DNA of 64,000 bases from assembly GCA_012656075.1 (NCBI GenBank), contig JAAKBF010000171.1, forward strand, positions 1 through 64,000. The letters run 5' to 3'. Source of the stretch: Phytophthora hibernalis. Lineage: Eukaryota > Oomycota > Peronosporomycetes > Peronosporales > Peronosporaceae. The notes beneath the pieces are model-generated. The model saw nothing but the letters and a program-made list of their open reading frames with translations. It had not been told where the DNA came from and ran no database searches. The position numbers and the translations under genes were made by a program. This document shows, in pieces, positions 23,990 through 33,102 of this stretch. How positions within the stretch are numbered: position 1 is the stretch's first letter; the number at the start of each line of letters is the position of its first letter.

Positions 23990-24109
23990 TGCTTCACAAA
24001 GACAACAACAAAGAACGCCATTGTGACCAGAGCACCTGCATTTGACAATCAATAGCTAATTATAAAACCTGAATCCAGCTTTGGCAGCCTCAAGTACCGT
24101 TTGCCCCTA

Positions 24110-26504
24110 TTATTCTTCCCAAGGCGCGATAATGAACTCGTCGTAGACGTTGCCGTTCTTATTGAGCACGAGCTGGACACGCATATCCTCCGGGCTCGTG
24201 GCAATGCGGAGGTATCCGTAGTCGTTGACGTGGCGGAGACTCCAGTTTCCGTACTTAGAAGAAAAATCCTCCGTCCCCAGCGGGTAACCGGCAGAGCCCA
24301 CCACAATATGAACCGTACCCTTTCCATCAGAGACGCACTCTTTACGATACACAGGACAGCTGCGCTCATACGCATGCTCGTGACCAACCTGAGTAAGTAG
24401 GCATTGATGATTAATGAACATATCGTTTGATGCACCCACAGCGAATATATCGGCCTACCATCATCAAGTTCACGCGGTGCTTGTATATCAGGTCTTCAAC
24501 TTCCTCTTGGAATTTGTAAGAAACTTTCATATCGGACTCGATGTTCATTTGGGTAGTATACTGAGATATACGTGCGTTAGTTTAGCCCCAATACTCAAAC
24601 GCGCAAAAGTTCGTTAGTCTTACCATCATCCGATGTGCTGTAAGCACTACCCATGGCGTGACGCTGCGATCCACCTGCTCCAAATCGTGTTGAAGCCATT
24701 CATACTGCTCGGATCCGCGCGTCCAGTTGTGCTCACTCGACATTTGAATGACGTGAACTCCGCCGTAATCGAAGCTGTACCAGTAAATCCAATTGCCAGT
24801 CTTAGGGCTACCTCGCACATTACGCAATGGATTAGCAGACACTCGTCCACAGCGGACAATCAACAACAGCAACATAAATATCTTACCATGGAATCGGTGG
24901 TGCATTGGTACTCCGCATTCGCCAGCCGAATCGATACCAAAATTTCCCCAGGAAGGACTAAAACTGCCTCCGTTCGGTTGGGCCCCTCCGCTTAGATCGT
25001 GCTTCCCACCAGTATTATAGTCGTATTCGTCTGTGAGTACAGGTAAAAACAAAACTATGTAAGCCGAGTCATTTCGCAGTAAGCCGGGCATGTATACGAC
25101 TCACGGTTTCCAATGCCCACCATGTATGGCCTATCATGATCATCAATACACACATGAATAGTTACTATTGCAAACGAAAACAAGCTCAAAAGGAGCAAGC
25201 GTACAGTCTCGTCGCGTAGGGCTCGATCAAATGGAAGAACTGATCCCAAATGTATCCAACCGATCGAGCATAGCTGCATCCATAACCACGTGAGTGTTAC
25301 GTACTCGCGAAGTATTTGCATACGTCTCCTCAAGAAAAGTGATCCGAACCTGATATCGCCGAAGTGCAACAAAAACGAATCATAGCCACCTCCCATCACT
25401 TCTTCGTAGACCCTTCCAGCAGTCGAAGCTGACCCAGGCTCGACGTACGTGCCCATATCTGCATACGCGATGAAATTTGTGTATTTGGTTCCTGCAGTCG
25501 GACGCGACTTGAATCGACGCACGTGGCTCCACACATGCTCTTCATGGCCGTACTGATAGTAGTAGTACGTGTCGGGCTTTAGATCTGGCATAATGACAGT
25601 GTGCATGTAACCCGGATCGCGGTACGATCGCTGTCCGAGCATCGTGGCAGGACGATGGCACCTTCAATATTTCATCAACCACAGTTCAGCACAGACAAGA
25701 AACTCCACTTCAGCCAATCATACTGCAAATGCACTCACATGTCATCAGCACCGTACGTCGTAGACGTCCCCGTAGCCTGGTTATTGAGGTGCTGGGGGCT
25801 CTCTCCATACTTCACCATCGGCTTTTTGTTCGAGCCCGAGTTGAACAGGATGGCCATGGCCGTCTCATCGTCTGTTAGACTCAAATGTCCATGCTTGGGC
25901 GTCTCGAACGGCTCCTTCATGCCCACCTCAATCTTCGCAATGGCCTTGTGCTTCCCACCCCCTCCTGGTAGTTGAAATACACCGCCGTGTAGTTGCACCT
26001 CATCATATACAGCTCTGCCAGTAACACAAAATTTCAGTCAAAGCACTCTACCTCCGCTCTACCATATCGTTCTACCTTCAAAGCGGACGGAATGTTCATC
26101 TGCATCCGTCTCCTTCACGCTCTTCTTCAACAGATAATCTCCTTCTCCAGTGGTAGGACCGCAGCTGAGCGTCAGGAAGTCTCGCTCCGTCAATGGGAGA
26201 CCGCGTCTCCCTCCCAGAACACCACCAAGTCTCCGCCGTCTTCGACCAATGACGGGTACGTCTTCAACTTGAAACCCTTCCCCTCTTGTTGCGCGGATTT
26301 CAGCCTATCAACGCGCTTGGTCTCCAGCCACGTCGGAGGCGAAGCTTCTCGCCCCGACGCGGCCAGCAGGATGACGGCAGCAGCGACGCCACTCAGGGCG
26401 ACGGCCACCACGACGGCCATGCGCTTCCCTAAGCGGCGGTGCGTCCCTCGCACCTCACTGGCCTCCTCGTCCTCCGCCACCAGCGTGTACTTGCCGTGCG
26501 CCAT
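24110..26504 (-). CDS. Purple acid phosphatase-type metallophosphatase, type II membrane-anchored
   Basis: Dimetal phosphomonoesterase of the secretory pathway or cell surface. I place nine exons: 26504-26076, 26014-25739, 25661-25350, 25273-25205, 25130-25106, 25030-24887, 24811-24624, 24560-24459, 24388-24110. All junctions are GT-AG and the eight introns are 61-77 nt. The N-terminus has a cytosolic tail and a membrane segment (MAVVVAVALSGVAAAVILLAA). A fibronectin-like region includes FLTLSCGPTTGEGDY. Metal motifs in order are YADMGT, HFGDISYA, GIGNHEYD (made by exons 5 and 6), VVLTAHRMM and VGHEHAYERS. Frame breaks occur at 26195-26197 and 25958-25962, both runs one base short. It is head-to-head with EMC3. 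Phosphate scavenging is plausible. Confidence 0.93.
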
Positions 26505-26650
26505 GGCGTTCTTAAGTGCGGAATAAAAACTTCAACTGCGGAGAGAATCTTTTCGACACGACATGTGATTGGTTGAAATAAAAACTAAGTTTGGACCAAT
26601 GGGAGGAGCGACCACGTACCAGCGCCATTCTGGAAGGGGAGCTTGAGACG
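26505..26650. promoter_or_regulatory. Bidirectional promoter with opposed CCAAT boxes (PAP / EMC3)
   Basis: 146 bp separate the divergent starts. ATTGG (CCAAT on the minus strand) lies at 26568-26572 and CCAAT at 26596-26600, one facing each gene. The left box sits in ATTGGTTGAAATAAAA, closely resembling two copies upstream of the CDGSH gene at 27985 and 28014. GCCATTCTGG near 26631 could be the EMC3 initiator. CCAAT boxes usually bind NF-Y. Confidence 0.55.
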
Positions 26651-27934
26651 ATGGTGGAGATCATCCTGGACCCGAGCATCCGCGACTGGGTGGTGCTGCC
26701 CATGGTCATCATCTTCGGGTGTTCGGCCATGGTGCGCCACTACGTGACGCTGCTACTCAAGAGCGAGAAGATGGCGAGCATCGAGCAGCTGCTGCCCATG
26801 TACGTGGCCTTGGATAGAACCCAGAGGTAGAGCGGAGGAGAACTGACACGCTGCGGTCTTTCGGTCACAGGAACACGGTCAAGCGAGCGCAGATCACGCG
26901 CGTCAACTCAAGTTCATCACCCGACGCCTTCGCCATGCGCAAGGTAGGGCTCCATCGCTGCTTGGGAGGGTAGCGTGGTTGGTGGCTGATGATGTAGGGA
27001 TTACTTTGCAGCACTACTTCGGCGTCACAGAAGAAGGACGGCATGAAGGGCGCACTGCGTGAGAAGGTCAAGAGCGAGGCTATGAACCAGATGATGAACC
27101 CCAACAGCATGCTCGAGATGATGAAGGGCAACATGACGTTCATGGTGTCCAACTTCGTCATGATGGGGCTCATGAGCTACTTCTTCGGCGGTTTTGTGCT
27201 CGGTGCGTCAGCGGTGTTAGGTCCTTGTTACTGGTGGATGAAGCTAAACATTTTGGTGTGTACCATTCCAGCCAAGGTGCCGTTCTCGCTGACCCAGAAG
27301 TTCAAGATGATGCTGCAGCGCGGCATTGAGCTCAAGTAAGAAGCAGCAGCACTCAGGATGGCGGATCTTTAAAGATTTGCCGGTCAAAGTGCTAATTTTT
27401 TGTTGTGGATGCTGTGTATTGTAGCACGCTGGACGTGTCGTACGTGTCCTCGGTGTCCTGGTACTTCCTCGTGAGCTTCGGCATGCGTGGTTTCCTCTCG
27501 CTCATCCTCGGCGAGAAAAGCGGTAAGGCTTGCAACTCTGTGATTTGCCTGGACAAGTTGAAAATTTATTTGACCACGGGATCACTTGGTGACTGCCACA
27601 ACTTGCAGCAAGCGACGACGCCAAGGCCATGCAGATGCAGATGGGCATGGGAGCCGGCCCGAATATGGCCTTCGACGCGCCCAAGGTGTACAAGCAGGAG
27701 CGCGTGAGCCTCCGTCTGCACAACCACGACTGGGCGCTCGAGTTCGCGGAGAAGAAGCTTCTGGGCGAGCCCATTCCGGAGAAGCCCAAGGCGTCAGCCT
27801 CTTCATCGTCTAGCAGCACGTCGACCACCACGACCACGACGGAGAAGCGATCGTCCAAGTACACCAAGATCTCAAGAGGAAGTAGGAACAGTATCGCATT
27901 CGCTGCTAATGTAGCCATGTTCGGAACTCGTTAA
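26651..27934 (+). CDS. EMC3: ER membrane protein complex subunit 3 (EMC3/TMEM111)
   Basis: Core insertase subunit of the ER membrane complex, related to the YidC/Oxa1 fold. Six exons give a consistent protein: 26651-26799, 26871-26943, 27031-27202, 27272-27335, 27425-27522, 27609-27934. All introns are GT-AG and short. The first helix is DPSIRDWVVLPMVIIFGCS followed by RHYVTLLLKSEK; then MTFMVSNFVMMGLMSYFFGGFV, KVPFSLTQKFKMMLQRGIEL and LDVSYVSSVSWYFLVSFGMRG, the family's most conserved block. The C-terminal tail is Ser/Thr-rich and longer than usual and may end differently if another intron exists near 27880. The start is the first in-frame ATG. No frame break. Confidence 0.93.
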
Positions 27935-27984
27935 TTCGAACAGACAACCTTGTGTTATCCACACCACCCAATGTTCGGTTCCTC

Positions 27985-28084
27985 ATTGGTTGAAATTTTA
28001 TTCTAACTCTTTCATTGGTTAAAACTCAATTCTGGTGGTTCTACACCACTGACGCCCTCCATCCAAGATCGGTGTCATTCCTCG
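27985..28084 (+). promoter_or_regulatory. CCAAT-type repeats and initiator upstream of the CDGSH gene
   Basis: Two inverted CCAAT boxes, ATTGGTTGAAATTTTATT at 27985 and ATTGGTTAAAACTC at 28014, stand 29 bp apart. GTCATTCCTCGACT near 28074, about 30 bp before the ATG, fits the oomycete initiator pattern YCATTYY. The core ATTGGTTRAAA also occurs in the PAP/EMC3 promoter. Confidence 0.5.
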
Positions 28085-28102
28085 ACTCGCGTTCTCGAAG
28101 CC

Positions 28103-28576
28103 ATGGACGTTATCCGCAAGTACCTGAAGGTGCGTTCCTGTGCGCTGCAACACATGTACTATGTTTACATTGCCTCACGTGTTGGATTTGTTCCTATAGT
28201 CGGACCTGCCGCGCTACCTCAAGGGACTGCCGCTGCCTCGCACGTTCTCGGGCTTCCTCAAGCTGAAGCAGGACGAGTGGCTGTACCTGGCCCCGCTGCT
28301 GGTGACCATCTTCGTGCTGGGACTCACGCTCTTCGCCGGCAAAGGCAACTCGAAGCCTGGCCGCGTGAACCGCAAGGTGGAGCTGGAGAAGGAGAAGGTC
28401 GTGAACTTCGTGTCGGTGCCGGACGTGGAGGACATGCTCAAGGACAAGGGCAAGTGCACGGTCTGCCGCTGCTGGAAGTCGAAGAAGTTCCCTTCTGCGA
28501 CGGCGCCCACATGAAGCACAACAAGGAGACGGGCGACAATGTGGGCCCGCTCGTGCTCACGGCAAAGAAGGCCTGA
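28103..28576 (+). CDS. CDGSH iron-sulfur domain protein (CISD/mitoNEET type)
   Basis: Membrane-tethered 2Fe-2S protein of the mitochondrial outer membrane or ER. Exon 1 is 28103-28129 (MDVIRKYLK) and exon 2 starts at 28200 after a 70-nt intron (GTGCGT...TATAG), continuing SDLPRYLKGLPLPRTFSGFL. A single membrane helix follows (EWLYLAPLLVTIFVLGLTLF), then the CDGSH domain CTVCRCWKSKK...FCDGAHMKHN with all three cysteines and the histidine ligand. The tail GPLVLTAKKA is typical of CISD1/2. The frame breaks at the CCC run 28490-28492, inside the metal-binding loop; one more C restores the motif. The expected length of about 134 residues matches CISD2. Confidence 0.92.
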   Translation: MDVIRKYLKVRSCALQHMYYVYIASRVGFVPIVGPAALPQGTAAASHVLGLPQAEAGRVAVPGPAAGDHLRAGTHALRRQRQLEAWPREPQGGAGEGEGRELRVGAGRGGHAQGQGQVHGLPLLEVEEVPFCDGAHMKHNKETGDNVGPLVLTAKKA

Positions 28577-29399
28577 GTGTGCTGCTAGTGTGTGGCTGCT
28601 GGCTGCGGATTAAAGCAAACACGGTTCATTATTCACGAGTTGTGGTTGGCTATCGAGACTCTGGATGCCGGTGACCTCGTGCTGTTGTGCGGTGGCTTGA
28701 AGAAGTTGCAATCAAACGCGTCCCTGGCTCAGTTGGAGGATGTTTTTGATGTTTTTGACAAGGGTAGTTGAAGCTGTTAGCCATTTGAGTCAACTGCAGC
28801 AATTGAGAGTTGCGATGTACGACGCTGTGAGCTCCGTTGCGGTCGTCTCTGTTTGGTGTGGTACCAGCAGTTCCACTGCTCAATCGCTGCAGTGCGTGAA
28901 GGAAAATGGGAGGGCCATTGGCGTTTTGATCATTCTGTGAAGACCATGCCATCATCAAAGTGAAGCTTGCTTCTCTACACGTAGAGGTTGACTCTTGAGC
29001 GACGCCCTGCTCTCTTTTTCACACGTCAGTCGCGCAGGACTGTCATTTGCTTGCAAGCGCGACTATAATCGTTTGCACATCGGCTGGCTGTGGATCGCCT
29101 ACTTGGTGACCAAGTGCTTGGAGCTGTCAATCTGCAGTCCGTCCGCCTCATCCGATTCAGTGAAGCACTTCAACGTGGACAACGAGCCTTTGCAGCCTCC
29201 GCCGTGGAGAGTCCGTCACCCCATCGCGGCTCTCAGACTCTGAGAGCTCGCTTCCAGTCATTCCTCGGCGCCAAGGGATGCGTGGCTCCCGTCCATCCTC
29301 ACGACGCCAGGGGCTCCATGATAAGCGTCGTGATTGTCAGCGCCGATGAAATCCAAAGCTCCCTTCCTTGGTCCTCCACTACCTTCGCGATCAATAGCG

Positions 29400-29417
29400 A
29401 CGGATATTAATATCCGT
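29400..29417. repeat. 18-bp perfect palindrome
   Basis: ACGGATATTAATATCCGT at 29400-29417 equals its own reverse complement. It stands alone in the gene-poor spacer. It could be a protein-binding site for a symmetric dimer or part of a repeat element. Confidence 0.6.
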
Positions 29418-29767
29418 GACCTCGGCGAGTTCCGAGGCCAACAGCCCCAAGTACCTGTGTGCCATCCATCCCATGCATCCCGTGAATCTCGCTTCGCCAC
29501 GTACGAAGCCCCGTTTGCGACCTGCCGTAGCGTGGAGTCGACGCGCACGTGCGTAGCAAAGCAGAAAATAGTACTGGCACACAAAATCTTGGGATAACAC
29601 ACAGTGGGGTGGGCGACGTGGTTGGACATAGCACCAACCTAACACTGCACGTCCCCGCAGCGTCACGGAGAAGGCAGGGGCAGAGGGCCCCCGCCGGAGA
29701 CGAAAGCGTGAGGGCAACACGTGAGGCCGGAGGTTCTATCTCTATATCGCGAGCGAAGCGAACCGCG

Positions 29768-29806
29768 GGGCGCCGGAGGGGCGCCCAGCCAGCGCAGCGC
29801 GGCTGG
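29768..29806. repeat. Two abutting GC-rich hairpins
   Basis: GGGCGCC (29768-29774) pairs with GGCGCCC (29780-29786) around GGAGG; the next stem, CCAGCC (29785-29790) with GGCTGG (29801-29806), overlaps it by two bases. The surrounding sequence is over 65% GC by eye. Adjacent strong hairpins followed by AT-rich DNA are common at the ends of repeat elements. Confidence 0.5.
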
Positions 29807-30269
29807 TCATACATAAATTATTAGTTTTTATGTCTTATCACGACGCAAGGTAGGTCAAAACAATACATTTGCCAAGTCAAATGATTTGCTGTGTGAAATT
29901 ACAGTTAATGCATGTGTTTACCGCCTTCTGTCGTAGCAAAGCTGGGCCGAGCGTCCCGTTGAGACTCGGCGCACAGCTCTCGCCGTCCAAAGCTCCTTGC
30001 TTTGGTCAACACTCCCTCGGCGCACAGCCTGCGTCGACAGACGCGGCGGTCCTGTCGGCGCGGAGCAGAGCAGAGCGCATCCACCCGAGAGCAACGGCGA
30101 CAGCCACGCACGGGCAACATCATTTTCCCGCTCGCCGTCGGGAGTGTCCAAGTGTCGGTCTCAATTGGCGAGGCGACACCTTTAAGCCCAGGAGTGAGCT
30201 CGGGAATTTATCGGGTGCGCGTTTCAACGGTCCGAACAGCTTCGTGGACACCCCACCGCCGATCGGGTC

Positions 30270-32902
30270 ATGGAGATTCAGCAGCGCAAGCGGGTGGCCA
30301 TCACCTCGTCCTTCTTCCCCGTGGACGAGAGTCTGCTCCCCCAATTGAACCTCTCGGATGACCAGAAGGATGAACTCCGTGCCTATGCAATTCAAGCGGC
30401 CATGGACACCGTGCGCGACGGACCGACGTGGGGGCGCTCGAACGTCGAGCACTCAGTGGCCAGCGGCTGGAAAGTGCTCTCAGCCCGACCGACTGCATGT
30501 TTCATGACCAAACGGCAGACCAAGCACAGGAAGAGCAAGAGATCTGCCAAGAAGGCAGCAGAGCAGCAGGATGGACTGCAGGAAGACGATAAACGGTCGG
30601 CGCCACCAACCCCTCGCGTCACGGTCCCGGGCGTCACAAGTCTAGGAAGCTTTCATGGAGCGGACATTTTCGGGGGCCCCTGCCTTTCCAACCGTTTGTG
30701 CCGGTGCCTCTGGAGTCCACGAGTGGCCAGCACTTTATGGCTCATGCGGTTCTGCCCAACTCACTCGAGGACGTCATGAACACGCTGTACTGCGAAAACA
30801 CGCGAGAAATGCGCGCGCTCAAGCGAAAGGTGTACGGGAAGCGGCATTGGATTGCTGTGTCTTGCAGACTATTGACGGAGCCACGACAGAGGACCCGTTC
30901 TGGTACTTAGGGCTCAAGTGGCTGGCTCTGCGTTCTCCCATGCAAGCGTTGATGGCGAGCCGCGAGTTTGTCTACCTGGAGCACTTGGGCACCCACATTG
31001 ACCCGGAAACTGGACGTCGGATGCTGTATCGAGTGGCCCAGTCGGTACATATCCGGGGTTATGGAGGACAAGACTCGTACTTCGGACTCACGCGTGGGCA
31101 TATCGAAGCTGCGTTTGTGTACTGGATGGACGATGAAAACGAGGAGAAGAATCCTCTGCTGCATGTGTGTGCAAAGGGCCGCATGCACATGAAGGGAAGC
31201 ATGCCAGACGGACTCGTATACAAGTACCTCAAATCTTTTTGGCGCTCAGAGCGCTCGCTGTTCCCCGCGAACAGGTCGTCAGGGTCATCGATCGGAATCA
31301 CTATCAACGACAGCGGAGACCAAGCTCCGAAGAAGGCGTCAAAGAAGAAAAAGAAAAGAAGAAATCAAGACGGCGCAAAGTCCCAAGCGGCCCTCCCTGG
31401 AGATGGCGCACGAGTGGGTGGCCGATGAACTCCGCCCACGCTGTTCAGTGTGTAACAAGAAGTTCCGTCTCGTTCGGCGTTTCAAGCACCATTGTCGTGC
31501 TTGTGGCGAAGTCATTTGTCGCGAATGTACATTCCACCACCGAGTCAACGTCCGCGCTACACAAAGTTTTCGCGGTTTGCGAGAACAGTAGCAGGAGGGT
31601 CTGTAGACATTATCTCTGACACGAAAGATGCCTTGAATGGGCATTCGACTACCAACTTTGACGAAACGATGACGTTGAGCTTCGATGATCAAGCGATGGA
31701 GGAGGAGACCAAGGGCGAATTTGACGGGAGCGTTAGTCTGGTAAATGCGATGAAGGCTGTAAATGGTCCCATGGAGACCGCCGTTCTTGGAGGTGAAGCA
31801 GTGGTCTGCGTGGTGATGGCCAAGGTTTGCCTCCGCTGTCTGCAAAGTGTTCCACTCGTCAATAGGTCTAAGAGTAAGTCTACCGTTCGCCGAAGGCATA
31901 GCGCAATGGAGCTCGACTCTGACATCCCTGCAGACATCTTGGAGGGCGATGGAGAATCTGGGCTCGAAGATGAGTTCCCACTGCGTCCACAAACCTGGAC
32001 ACCGGACGACCGGGAGATTGAGGAGCTCGATGGTCTCGACGATGACATTCTGGGACAGACATCCGGAGGTGAACATCGAGAGGATCTACCCATGCTGGTG
32101 GTGGATGACACAGACGCAGAGAGCGTTGATGACTTTGCCGAGATGAAGAGGAGGCCAGGCTCGTATGCCTTCGATGTAAGGCCTGGATCGTCCATGTATG
32201 TGCGACCTGGTTCGTATGCCCAGGAGTGGAATGGCCAAGAGGATGGTGGGCTCGACAGTCATGCCAACAACGAGCGCGTGGTGATCTTATCTCCTCACGC
32301 GCTATCTTCTACGTCCTCTGTTTCGTCTTCGCAGATGCACACACTCATGGAGAAAGATGAAAGCGGACACGACAGTAGTGGCCGCTCGGGCGCTATCCGA
32401 GCCAGCACAGCTACGACAATTCAAGCGATGCAGATGATGACAACGACTCCATTCAGTTTTACCCCACACAGATCAAACGTGTTGCTGATGCTGACAGCGA
32501 GCCAAAATCAGCTGACGGAAGCCAGGAGCGCATGAGCAGCTACACTGGAGGCTTCGACCCGAACAGCCTTTTGAGCTGAAGGACGATGAAGACAAGCTGG
32601 CTGTCAGCGCCGCAACGGCCACGGCTTCTGTAAGCGCCACTGAGAAAGTGTTGCGCCGTATGCGTGGACTACAGGATGAAGTCCTGTATCAAAACCGACA
32701 AGTTCCATCACCGTCGTCGTCCACGACATCGCTTTACAGCGAAGATGATGATGGGTCGATGCAAGACCTGCGCCAGGCACTCGCACAAGTGGAGAGCTCG
32801 CTTGCCGATCAGGCTCGAATTCTCTTCACCATTGAACAGAAGCGCAAAATGGAAGCGTCAGTGGCAGTCTCCGTTGCAGCCGCAGCCTCGCCCAAGGTGT
32901 AA
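30270..32902 (+). CDS. START-like and FYVE zinc-finger protein (copy 1), frame-broken
   Basis: Lipid-binding protein expected at PI3P-rich endosomal membranes. ATG 30270 opens MEIQQRKRVAITSSFFP. The START-like region (about 30.4-31.3 kb) reads FVPVPLESTSGQHFMAHAVL, DPFWYLGLKWLALRSP, FVYLEHLGTHIDPETGRRML and KGSMPDGLVYKYLKSFW. A basic linker leads to the FYVE finger at 31.41-31.55 kb (WVADELRPRCSVC and RRFKHHCRACGEVICREC); the last zinc pair is CLRC near 31.83 kb. An acidic, Ser-rich region and a C-terminal coiled coil (MQDLRQALAQVESSLADQA) end at TAA 32902. At least five frame changes (near 30665, 30860, 31420, 31570 and 32480-32640) split it, more than any other gene here, so a pseudogene is possible. 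It is convergent with copy 2. Confidence 0.75.
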
Positions 32903-33102
32903 ACGAGCTCTTGCTGTAGTAGTCTGAACAATCGAAACATGTTATCGGGACTGTAAGTAGCTTATGCTGGAATGCGTTGTGCTATGACATCGCGAGAGTG
33001 TTCACGTTACCTGATAGTTGCGCGCAAAACTGCATTTTCGCTTGCCAGTGGCATGTTGCCACCAGCTTTGTCACTATGCTACATGGTTTCACGGGGCCCT
33101 GC

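Larger units (their letters stand above)
28577..30269. other. Gene-poor 1.7-kb spacer with hairpins
   Basis: No convincing gene lies between the CDGSH protein and the first START-FYVE gene. Short open frames on both strands overlap and lack domains. Base composition shifts: 29640-29820 is very GC-rich, flanked by an AT-rich stretch from 29810. Together with the palindrome at 29400 and the hairpins at 29768-29806, this resembles a fragment of a retroelement terminal repeat, but I found no terminal TG/CA pair, primer site or reverse transcriptase. Confidence 0.4.
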
